Source: Sphaerosporella brunnea (lineage: Eukaryota; Ascomycota; Pezizomycetes; Pezizales; Pyronemataceae). From it: a stretch of DNA of 20,627 nucleotides. A model generated the notes under the pieces. The model did no database searches and was not told the DNA's origin. It saw nothing but the letters and a program-made list of their open reading frames with translations. The position numbers and the translations under genes were made by a program. Location of the stretch: the NCBI GenBank assembly GCA_008704415.1, contig VXIS01000528.1, positions 1-20,627 of the forward strand, given 5' to 3'. Below, piece after piece: positions 10,623-18,566 of the stretch. Numbering within the stretch: position 1 is the first letter of the stretch; each line of letters opens with the position of its first letter.

Positions 10623-10808
10623 CCGCAACCCAACCCAGCTCCAGACGCTGCTGACTCTGCTCCCGATGCTGCCCCACTACCCCTGTGGAACGAAGCAATG
10701 ATGCTTACCCGTCTGTTCCGTGAACCTTACGGTGTGGACCCATTCTCCTCCCAGGTCCTCCAGCTGCTCCAAGATGGAATCCGTCCTAGCCGTGGTGTCA
10801 CATTTGCG

Positions 10809-11642
10809 GAATGTGCCCAGTAAGGAGATTGCCTCACTTACATAGGTACGCTTTACGTGCGCGAATACAAATCCCTTCGGCTGCATTTGATGCAACAACA
10901 CCACAATATCTGCGTTGCTGGCCACTCAGGAAGATCCAAGACTCTGGAATTGCTTTGCGGTACCTAATACTAGCTAAAGATGCGGCAGGATGTGGAGCGG
11001 TATGTCTGCAACTTTCATGTCTGCCAACGCTCTCGGATTGGTTGTCATGCTCCTTACGGCACAGTCAATCTCGGAAAGCCCTTGGCAGGATACCTGGATG
11101 GGCTTTGTCTCTGGACTTGCGTGGTAGCAGGGCTGCGCTGCTATCTGGGTCGTGGTGGACCGCCTAACGAAGGAACGCCGGCTGATTCTGTGCCGGACTC
11201 ATGTTGTGGCGGCAGGGCTGACTGATTTATTCATCCAGCACATATTCTGTCTTCATGGCCTACCACTTACAATAGTCTCAGACTGGGGGTCGCAGTTGGC
11301 ATTTGATTTCTGGGAACGTATATCTTTTAGGCTAAGTAAAAACACTGCCTCTCAACAGCCTTCCATCTGTAGACTGATGGACCAACCAAACCAATCAATG
11401 CAGTCAGGGAGCGATACCTCAGGCCCTATGTCAACTATCCACAGGATGACAGGGCCGACTGGCTGCCGTTGGCCAAATTTGCCACCAACAACCAGGCGTC
11501 GGAAGCCCATGGCTCATCTCCATTCTTTGCCAACAAGAGATTTGATCCAGTTTACCAATTTGATTTGTCCCCTGCGGCCCTCAATGACGTTCACAACTGC
11601 ATGGGCTTGACCACCGCCAGTAACTTGTCGGAAATGTGTTGA
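10809..11642 (+). pseudogene. pol: integrase zinc-binding and catalytic core, decayed
   Basis: The HHCC domain is in frame 3: His codons at 10902 and 10923 within HHNICVAGH, then the Cys pair region at 11007-11024, read as VCNFHVCQRS. The second Cys (11022) is kept but the first, expected where Phe stands, is lost. Stops TAA and TAG lie near 10965. In the core the first Asp region is scrambled by a frameshift near 11090-11140. The second Asp is intact in LTIVSDWGSQ (Asp codon 11281, frame 1). The third acidic residue, the Glu of the usual QTE motif, is Lys (codon 11388, frame 3) next to a TAG at 11370. Frame 3 then runs to TGA at 11640. Integrase would insert element DNA into the genome. It is inactive here. 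Confidence 0.9.
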
Positions 11643-11671
11643 CACCTTTGTAGGAACTACTACAGGCACAA

Positions 11672-12155
11672 ATGATGTATCCGGATAACGCCGATGATCA
11701 TCGCTTACCAGCTCCCGATTATCTAGTTGGGGACAAGGTCTGGCTTGACAGCAGAAATTGGAAAACACCGCACCCAGCCTGTAAGCTAGACAATAAGCAT
11801 CATGGGCCGTTCAAAGTTGCCACGAAGGGCTTGGCATACGCCTACCACCTTCCGCTCCACGAAGACATACATGTCCACCCATTCTTTCACGTCTCCTTCC
11901 TGGAAACAACACCCGATGATCCTTATCCGGGACAACCACGGGACCCATCAGCTCCGGTGGAGGCTGAGGGCGAGCAGAAGTGGTTTGTCGACCAGATACT
12001 AGACCTCCGACTGCGATGGATAATAGGGTAAGTTCTGATATTTGGTCAAGTGGACCAGCTACCATCGGCCGAAGTGGCAACCAGCCGAGCTGGTCAATCA
12101 TCATGAAGCCATCGATCGCTTCCAGGAGGCCTATCCGGGCAAGGCGCGGCCTTGA
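11672..12155 (+). pseudogene. pol: integrase C-terminus with GPY/F module and chromodomain
   Basis: Frame 2 reads LPAPDYLVGDKVWLDSRNW and then the GPF variant of the GPY/F module (Gly codon 11804, HHGPFKVATK). HVHPFFHVSFLE and an EQKWFVDQILD segment follow; the latter starts the chromodomain. After a frameshift and stop near 12030-12038 the chromodomain continues in frame 3 as YLVKWTSYHRPKWQPAEL (12039-12092), with helix residues after it and a TGA at 12153-12155. Chromodomains on fungal Ty3/gypsy integrases are known to steer integration to histone-marked chromatin. The typical aromatic and Trp positions (LVKW, and the W before PAEL) are still present. This places the element in the chromovirus branch. 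Confidence 0.92.
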
Positions 12156-12190
12156 CGGAAGATGAGTATGCTTTGCCGGAGTCCGGCTGT

Positions 12191-12203
12191 GGGATGGGAA
12201 TAC
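12191..12203 (+). other. Probable polypurine tract (plus-strand primer)
   Basis: GGGATGGGAATAC directly precedes the 3' LTR start. A purine-rich run here is expected as the RNase H-resistant plus-strand primer. Two pyrimidines near its end suggest decay. Confidence 0.5.
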
Positions 12204-12539
12204 AGTCAAGTAGTGAGGTTGAATTGGGGTGTTGCGGCTCCGTGTTCCAGTTCTCCAGAGCTTATGTTTGGGTACCACGTGGCGCGTGGCGCCGCTATCA
12301 CGTAGACTATATAGAGACACATCCGCTTTGTTGTTTGTTATTTTTTCCTTTCCTCTTCACTGAACCTTCGTATGTCAATCCCAGTACTCTAGTTAAGACT
12401 TGAGTCCCGGATCCCGTGCTTTGTGTCACCCTTAACCTTAAAACCTCATCTTGTCCCGTTGTTCCTGAACCCACTCGTTACCGCTGTGTACCTGAGTACC
12501 TTGGGCCCCTTCAGTATGTCCCCGACCCTGTCCGTTACA
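12204..12539 (+). repeat. 3' LTR
   Basis: This LTR aligns with 6721-7055 from GAGGTT (12215) to CGTTACA (12533-12539). The first 11 bases are poorly conserved, so the start is inferred by length and could be off by a few bases. It keeps the CACGTG box (12276-12281), a TATATAG box (12308-12314) and the CTCTTCACTGAACCTTCG block (about 12353-12370). Roughly one base in four differs from the 5' LTR, with many transversions as well as transitions. Confidence 0.88.
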
Positions 12540-12544
12540 ACAAT
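12540..12544. repeat. Target-site duplication, right copy (ACAAT)
   Basis: ACAAT directly follows the 3' LTR and matches 6716-6720. The array resumes after it. Confidence 0.75.
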
Positions 12545-13619
12545 CTGAGAATCATCAAAATCAGTTGATTGATTGCCATCTTTCCAATCATCAGAATTAT
12601 CGCCATAATTAAAATTATAATAATCATTACCATCATAAGAACTATCTTGACCTTTACAATCATTACAATGATCAGAATCATTACAATCAGTACAATTACT
12701 ACTATCAACAGAAGTATGACAATCATTCGAATCATCACAAGCGTGAAAATTCCTACGATCATCAGCATTATCACAATTATTACAATAATTGTGATCATCA
12801 TAATCTCCAGAATTACGGGAATCATTCCGATCATTGAAATTATCAGGAGTATAGCAATCATTACAATCATGTGAATTATGACAATCATTTCAATCATTAC
12901 AATCATCGGAATTATCACAATTATCAAAATCATTGCATTCATCCCAAGCTTTCCAATCATCAGAATTATGACCATCATTACAATTGTATAATCAGCTGCA
13001 TTATGAAAATCATCGCAATCTTTACGATCATCAGAAGTATCGCAATCAACGCAATCATTAAAATTACCAAAATCATTACAATCATCAGACTCATCTCAAT
13101 CATTACAATTATTACCATGATTGGAATCATCGCAATCATTACAAGCATTATAATCATCAGAACTGCCACAATCATTAAAATCATCCGAGTCATTACAATC
13201 ATTACAATCATCGTAATTGTGATAACCATCACAATCATTACCAACATCAGAATCATCACAACCATCACCATGATTACAATCATCATAATTATCACAATTA
13301 TTAAATTCATTCCAATCATCATCATCTTTGTAATTATAGCAATTATTATAATCATTAGAATCATTGGGATTATTGCAATCATTACAATTATCGCCATCAT
13401 TACAATCATTATAATCAACGGAATTATGATACCTATCAAAATCATTGCAATCATTATAATCATTACAATAATCAGGATTCCCACATTCATTACCATCATT
13501 ACAATCATCCCAATCGTCACAATCATTAAAATCATCTGAGTCATCACAATCATCAGAATCATCACAATCATTACAATCATTACCATTATTACAATCATTA
13601 CAATCATCACAATCATTCA
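12540..13619 (+). repeat. 9-bp minisatellite, array D (largest block)
   Basis: About 1.08 kb of AATCATYAS-type units, for example TTACAATCATTACAATCATC near 13560-13580. The 9-bp phase is best kept in 13050-13619. It explains three overlapping long frames: 12871-13539 (+, 222 codons, Ile/Thr-rich), 12978-13616 (-, 212 codons, Met/Ile/Val-rich) and 13096-13620 (-, 174 codons, Asp/Asn/Cys-rich). None has unique sequence or a domain. The unit has a fairly constant AATCAT core and a variable last triplet (TAC, CAG, CAC, AAA). Confidence 0.93.
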
Positions 13620-13627
13620 AATTACCG

Positions 13628-13750
13628 CTTTTATGGAGGGAACCCTCTGCGAGGGGTATATTTTGCGATTTGACTCTCCAAATTTCCTATTATGCATCAT
13701 ACACCCCCCAAAAACTATGTCGGTATTGTTTATGTACGCATATGTGATAC
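13628..13750 (+). repeat. Left inverted arm of the 0.56-kb element
   Basis: This arm pairs with 14062-14183 in reverse complement. It has runs of G and C (GAGGGG, ACCCCCC) separated by AT-rich blocks, so each arm can also fold on itself. Confidence 0.7.
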
Positions 13751-14061
13751 TATCCGATTTGGAGGGCAATTGTGCACCAAATCATAGTGTACCCCTCGGT
13801 CAAGCTATAGGGTGCTCTGTCGGTTGTTACCATTTCTGGTCAGGAGCGGTCTTGCGCGGCCTTCACCGCCAGTCTTACTCCGGCCTCGCCACTGGTTTTG
13901 CTTTCACTGCTAGTCTTGGTCAACCTCCGGCCCCGGTCTGACTCGAGCTCCTAACAGAAGATCAGACGTATTCGCCTTCGCACTTATCTTAAGTAGCTGT
14001 TTTTTCTGCCATTCTACCTGCTCAGTAGTCAGTTCCTTCTTTTGGTCAAAAAATCCATGTT

Positions 14062-14183
14062 TCTTGTGTCCAATATGCTCGCATAAAAAAGCCCCACATA
14101 ATTTTAATGGGGTATATGCTGCAAAATAAGAAATTTGTGGGGTCAATCCACAAAATACGCCCCTTGTGAGGGGTATTCTGTAT
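14062..14183 (-). repeat. Right inverted arm of the 0.56-kb element
   Basis: This is the reverse-complement partner of 13628-13750. It contains GCCCCACATAATTTTAATGG (14090-14109), a partial palindrome of its own. Confidence 0.7.
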
Positions 14184-14189
14184 AATTAC

Positions 14190-14370
14190 GGTTAAAACTA
14201 TCATTATCATTACAATCGTGAAATTATACAAATGATTAGAATCATTGCAATATTGCGAATAATCAATCGCAATTATTGCAACCCTTAAAATTACCACAAT
14301 CATTACGATCTTCAAAATCATCACCATCATCAGAATGATGACAACCGGGACAATCATGACAATCATTGGG
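14190..14370 (+). repeat. 9-bp minisatellite, array E
   Basis: Degenerate AATCATYAS-type units in the same orientation as the other arrays begin right after the 0.56-kb element. They fade into non-repetitive sequence near 14370. This looks like the right-hand remainder of array D. Confidence 0.8.
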
Positions 14371-15258
14371 TGAGTTCCCATAAGATTTAGAACATCGAGT
14401 CGTTGGCAGTTTTTTCAAAGTGATGGTTTATTTGACCCAATTTTGAACATCTATATCTGACCCGGACGTTCTATCTTCTCAAAGATAGAAAAATTTTACA
14501 ACTTTGGAACACTCCCTTACCCTCCTCCTGGCACGACATATACAATGTTTGATCTTTCGAACAGATAGAATCTTATCTGTCATCGGCTAGACAAGCGAAG
14601 GGTCAGGAAAAAATACACTGTATCTCTACTCCCAATTCACATACCATCACGGTTGCCTTCGCTAACTTTGCCGTATCTGCTGCGGATGTACTGCCTGCAA
14701 TGATTCATTACTGCCGCCGCCGTACCTGCTGCCTCCAGTGATTCATTCTGATAATTCTTGTTTTCTATTCAACGCTGCGCTGCAAAAGAAGAAACCAATT
14801 CTACTTGATACGGGAAGCTCTGGCATGAAGCCCACACGGGCGGACAGCTTGGCTAGCTTCCTGGCTCTCTCGGAATGATCAAACCTATCTTGGCACTATG
14901 GGGATTGGAATGTCTGTCTTCCAAAAGTTGTCAACGGGGAGGTTTCAACATGCATACGATTGTCAGCCAGTACCGCGCAATAATCATGATATAACCAAGT
15001 CAAGACGCCTCAAATGCGGCTGGGTTGATGCCGCTGGAGCTTTATGACTTGTATTACATCATCTTAACTCTACGATGTGCCACAAGAGGAAACCATAAAG
15101 ACTAGGCATCACTCCGTCACTTTGCTGTCATTATTAAAACTTGACATTGCGTATGCTACAAGCTACGTTGAAGAATCTACTTGTGGCGGATATTAAATGT
15201 CCAATGTCAATTGACCATCACTGAAAATATTTGTTATTGATTTTTTCAGCAGCACACA
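14371..15258. other. No clear gene; hairpin and small tandem duplication
   Basis: A perfect hairpin TTCTATCTT-CTCA-AAGATAGAA lies at 14469-14490. A diverged tandem duplication covers about 14669-14750: GCCGTA-CTGCT and GCCT-CA-TGATTCATT phrases occur twice, the second copy being about 11 bp shorter. The 5' part of the transposase gene starting at 15259 should lie here, but I could not read it. A pyrimidine tract followed by CAG at 15241-15249 resembles a 3' splice site. Confidence 0.45.
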
Positions 15259-15791
15259 ATGCTTCAGAACGGCTACCGCTTTGTTGTCGCCATCTCCAAG
15301 AACATTGATTACCTAAACGCCCACTCCAATAGATGGTGGTCTTTCCCATACACTTCAAATAAGTTGGTTCTGACCCCCGATGGTGTCATCATCCATCCCT
15401 ATGTTCATGTACCTGGCACCTGGCACAATGGAGCAGTGCCTACAGACCTTTGTCGTTGTTTGTTGAACAAAACCCCTGAAGGCTATTGGATCATCGGTCA
15501 TACAGCTTTCCCAAAGTTACAAGGTCGCACCTACACTACACCAAAAGATGGTTCACTTGAGTTCCCTGACTCCCCTGATGACTGGGCAAAGTTGCTTTGC
15601 TTCACTGAAGAACTTGTCTCGCTAAGGCAGTCTGAGGAAATGCAAATACGTTGCCGACAAGGCTTCTTCTGTCGCTTGAAGATCCTGATGCTTGGAAATA
15701 ATGCTTTATATAGGCAACATATTGGCAGCGGCTGCTGGAGCTGTGCGGCAAGCTACTGAACGTGAGGACAAGGTTGGAGGGAATTGATTAA
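15259..15791 (+). pseudogene. PIF/Harbinger-like DDE transposase, 3' part, inactive
   Basis: Frame 1 is open from 15259 to 15759 (166 codons). It matches the C-terminal half of fungal DDE-superfamily (DDE_Tnp_4 type) transposases: a beta strand VLTPDGVIIHPYV, then VPGTWHNG where active relatives have an Asp after WH, then IGHTAFPKL where relatives have Asp before S/T-A-F-P. A TSFRQ-like segment follows, read SLRQSEEMQIRCRQGFFCRLK, in which the final Glu region survives. So two of the catalytic acids are replaced by Asn (second Asp) and His (Asp of the DSAFP motif). A 1-bp loss near 15722 shifts the last helix to frame 3, where RLLELCGKLLNVRTRLEGI (15729-15785) is read, ending at TAA 15789-15791. 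The ATG at 15259 is probably internal. The enzyme would act in the nucleus on terminal inverted repeats of its family. Confidence 0.75.
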
Positions 15792-16385
15792 AATGACACT
15801 GTATAAAAGGGTGGGTGAAAATGTGGGGGGAAGACATTGAGCTTGCAGAGAAGTTGCGAGGTACGCGGACAAACAAAAGGATTCGCAGGTACCAAAATTT
15901 TATTCCATAGTCATTTGTACTAGCAAAACAATATCCTACTTTAAGAGAAAACCGAAGGTTTCTTGAACGGAGAGACCTGAAAAGCAGGGTTTTGAGATTC
16001 TTTAGCTTGTCCTTTCTTTCACAGTTAGCTGCCTGCCTATACATCTTGTATGCAACCTATCGCATTTCATGCTTCGCTTTCGGTTTTGCTGGGATCACTC
16101 TGAGTACAACTCGTTGACTGGACAACACTCGCACTAGGCGCCTCAACCCCCGCTTGGAGATGCGCTATGGTGCCTTTATGCTGCGACACCCCCCTGACCA
16201 AGCGCCCTTGTAGTCTATCAGTCTATCACATTTTATTGGGCCGTGTCTTGCTTTCGTCAATCTTTGCCTGGCTCGCCTCAGATTTCTTGAAAGCCTGTTG
16301 CTAAAACAAAGATTTAGTGTCTCTCAATTATGCATCATGTTTTTCAAAGGCAGTCACAAGACAATCAAGAACACCACCTGCATCT
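15792..16385. other. No recognisable gene
   Basis: The minus-strand frame at 15706-16044 overlaps the transposase remnant and has no known motif. A GTCTATCA tandem (16216-16231) is the only local repeat I noticed. Confidence 0.4.
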
Positions 16386-17400
16386 TCAACATTTTGGAGA
16401 GACCATTTGAACAGTTATGGTTGGCCTGAACAGTGAGGTTTTGGGAGTGACAACCTGGGCGGCAACAGAGACTTTAGCGGCGATAGGAACTTTGGTAGCG
16501 GCAAGGGTTTGGCCTAACTGCTGCTGACATTGGCTCGCCATCGGGGTGCAACAGGTTGAGCGTCGACACGGAACCCTAGGAGTAAGCACCGGTATAGGAC
16601 CATTGGTCAAAAAGGCTGCCCCGGTAAGACGTTTACTCCTTTGGGAATCATAATTATTTTTCTCCCTTTCAAAGTCCTTGTCCTGCTCATCATCCTCAAA
16701 ATTCTTTTCTTCCTTATCCTCCTCAAGCGCTACTCTTTTTTCTTTCTCTTCGTCGTGGTCCTCTCCCTTTTCCTTCTGCTCCTGCTCCTGCTCCTGCTCC
16801 TGATTTTCAATCCAAAGGGCACCTGTATTCAACAAGCCAGCTTTTTTCTCTCAAAATTGTCAACCTTCATGAATAAATGACACCACTTAAAGGTTCGCGG
16901 TCCACTGGCTGTCCCCCTTGGTGCACAGGTCGGTCTCAACTTTCGTCAAATGGGGCCGCGTCTGTGTCCTTCTTATTGTCTCTTACATTTTCATTGTATA
17001 CAGTAGCTATATTTTCCCACATGTTGGCCCCATAACACAAGACCTCACAGATGGCGGCAAAAGCTCTTTCCTAATCGGCTGAGATAAAAGTGTTTGTTTC
17101 AGCCTTTGTTACACCTCACTTGGTCTTTTTGGTGGGTGTGATTTCATTGTTTGACTGGCTCTCTGCGTGCAGCTACGAGGAGCACTTGGTACCTAGCTAG
17201 GACAAGGTCTTAGCAGGCCGCTGGGACGAGGTCTCGGTGGGCGGGCACTTGGTGCGTGGCTGCAACAAGGTCTCGTTCTGAGTCTAACGCTAAGTTTTCA
17301 ATGCGGTTTGGTACCCACCTTGATTGGCCTTTTTGGTAGCGGGCTGTTGCCTGGTCAGTCCACAGATAAATCCAACCCTAGGTAGGAAGTTACCGGTTCT
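16386..17400 (-). pseudogene. SANT/Myb-like DNA-binding protein with Lys-rich head and acidic tail, broken
   Basis: Reading the minus strand from about 17400 downwards in one frame gives a Lys/Thr/Pro/Ser-rich head broken by several stops. It is followed by a conserved-looking block with AAICEVLCYGANMWENIATV (about 17060-17001) and YNENVRDNKKDTDAAPFDES (about 17000-16941), then TGA. The GAN-W-x-A-x-x-YN pattern is that of SANT/Myb-like domains of transposon-associated proteins in fungi. After a frameshift the frame 16386-16850 is open and encodes an acidic low-complexity tail (EQ repeats, then Glu/Asp/Lys-rich), followed by an Ala/Thr/Gln-rich C-terminus ending at 16386. There is no ATG for that last frame; it opens after a TGA at 16851-16853. 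At least seven stops and one frameshift make it a pseudogene. The role (DNA binding in the nucleus, perhaps for a transposon) is inferred from the motif by eye. Confidence 0.55.
16776..16802 (+). repeat. (CTGCTC)4.5 hexanucleotide microsatellite
   Basis: Four full CTGCTC copies and a partial fifth lie in a pyrimidine-rich 200-bp stretch (about 16690-16802). On the minus strand they encode the Glu-Gln repeat of the acidic tail. The plus-strand frame 16641-16880 (Leu/Phe-rich) is a by-product. Confidence 0.9.
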
Positions 17401-17769
17401 AAAGTAGCACATTTCCTATGTATGTGTTCAAGCAAGTGTCGCTGTTTCATGAGATTTTTATTGCAGAAGCGACAAAACAACCGCCCTAAATACCTACCTC
17501 AACCCGACAAGAAAAAAAAAAAAAAAAAAAAAAAGATGCACAAACCGGGAGAACGACACTTCCACAATTAATTAAAACAGCGTGAGTCTAGGCACGCCCA
17601 GAAGACAAAAGGCTGTTTAACACGTACCTTGCATCGTACTTTGGGACGATTTAAAATAATTACATCACTTGGAATGCAATTGGAAGCCTTTGCGTGACAA
17701 ATTTGAATTGCGATGATTGAACAAGATGGACTCTGTTTCTAAAATGTTCTAAAATGTTATGGGAAGGCA
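17401..17769. other. No gene; contains a 23-A tract
   Basis: Apart from the A tract at 17512-17534 and a doubled TCTAAAATGT word near 17738-17757, nothing is recognised. The stretch separates the SANT-like remnant from array F. Confidence 0.5.
17512..17534 (+). repeat. Poly(A) tract, 23 bases
   Basis: Uninterrupted A23 on the plus strand. It could be the 3' tail of a retroposed sequence on the plus strand, or a poly(dT) promoter tract upstream of the minus-strand SANT-like gene. I found no retroposed body upstream of it. Confidence 0.95.
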
Positions 17770-18217
17770 CCATTACAAACATCACAGTTGTCACAATCAT
17801 GACAATCATCAGGATTATCACAATCATTTCATTCATCAGGGGTAACACAATCATTAAACTCGTTAAAATTATCAGAATCGGTACAATCATGCTAATAATC
17901 AGGACTATTACAATTATCAGAATAATGCCAATCATTACAATAATTACAATTCAAAGAATTATTACAATGATTCCAATGCTTACAGTCTCCACAATTATCA
18001 CAATCATGAGAATCATTATAATCATTATAACAACCAAAATCATTACGATCATGAGAATGATCATAATAATCATAATCATTAAAATTATTACAATTATAAT
18101 AATCATTACAATTATTACGATGATTACAAGTATCGATATGATTACAATCATTACAACCATTGAAATCATCAGAATTATCACAATCATCATAATCATGACA
18201 ATCATGAGAGTTATTGA
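17770..18217 (+). repeat. 9-bp minisatellite, array F
   Basis: About 450 bp of AATCATYAS-type units in the same orientation as arrays A-E, about 3.4 kb away from E. Many units here are more AT-rich (ATTATAATCATTA). The frames 17754-18221 (+) and 17951-18205 (-) are repeat by-products. Confidence 0.9.
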
Positions 18218-18389
18218 TTAAAAGTAGGTTTGCGTAATGCGGAAGTAAAGCGATACCGGAAGAGGTATATGTTGCAGGAGGATGGTAGGAACAGAGGGAG
18301 GTGTGTGAAGTTTATCACAATCAACAAGTTCAGGGAGGATTTTATTCTCGAGCAGATTGTTATCACTATGGTTCGCTATTTGTATGGGA

Positions 18390-18531
18390 AAGGTGTAAGT
18401 ATAGTGTGGTGTACACCTTTTTCACGGTCTTTTGTCTTTCGCTGTCCCGGTAATGGTGCAGACAACACCTTCCCGTATTTACACCTTCTAGAAAAGGTGT
18501 AATTGTCACCAAAGCCGAGCCAAAAGGTGTA
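18390..18531. promoter_or_regulatory. Cluster of six AAGGTGTA / TACACCTT words with a palindrome
   Basis: AAGGTGTAA lies at 18390-18398 and TACACCTT at 18412-18419. AACACCTT at 18464-18471 is one base off. TTACACCTT at 18479-18487 faces AAGGTGTAA at 18494-18502 across a 6-bp spacer, a perfect 9-bp-arm palindrome. AAGGTGTA recurs at 18524-18531. This density in 142 bp is far above chance. Possible meanings are transcription-factor sites or the subterminal repeats of a DNA transposon. Confidence 0.55.
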
Positions 18532-18566
18532 GGCGACTCTATGGTTCTCTCGTGCCCATTCACGTT

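Larger units (their letters stand above)
6721..12539 (+). mobile_element. Ty3/gypsy chromovirus LTR retrotransposon, full-length but dead
   Basis: The element is 5,819 bp, with LTRs at 6721-7055 and about 12204-12539. The order is gag, protease, reverse transcriptase, RNase H, integrase and a C-terminal chromodomain, which is the Ty3/gypsy (Metaviridae-type) order of the chromovirus branch. The LTR ends are TGTGAC and GTTACA, an imperfect inverted repeat. Every domain carries stops, frameshifts or lost catalytic residues, and the LTRs are only about three-quarters identical by eye, so the copy is old. It sits inside the 9-bp array with array sequence on both sides. No clear tRNA primer-binding site follows the 5' LTR; the sequence at 7056 (CTAGGTTCAGTCC) did not match a tRNA end I could name. 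Confidence 0.95.
13628..14183. mobile_element. Short inverted-repeat element (MITE-like) inserted between arrays D and E
   Basis: The left 13628-13750 matches the reverse complement of 14062-14183 over about 110-120 bp, roughly 75 percent by eye. Shared blocks include GGGG.ATTTTG, CCAAATTTC (left) / ACAAATTTC (right), TATTNTGCA.CATA and a CCCC-plus-A-rich stretch. Each outer end contains its own small hairpin: CCCTC-TGC-GAGGG at 13645-13655 and CCCCT-TGTG-AGGGG near 14160-14172. AATTACCG (13620-13627) and AATTACGG (14184-14191) flank it and could be an imperfect 8-bp target duplication. The 13750-14060 interior has open frames (13633-13941 + and 13910-14146 -) of unknown nature. No transposase is seen. 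The true outer ends may be a few bases off. Confidence 0.7.

Noticed and set aside
12978..13616. Membrane protein suggested by a long Met/Ile/Val-rich frame
   Set aside because: It is one reading of the 9-bp repeat; the other strand and other frames are equally open and the composition is fixed by the unit.
16641..16880. Leu/Phe-rich plus-strand frame as a membrane protein
   Set aside because: It is the complement of the Glu/Lys/Gln-rich tail and the CTGCTC repeat; the minus-strand reading links to a SANT-like block.
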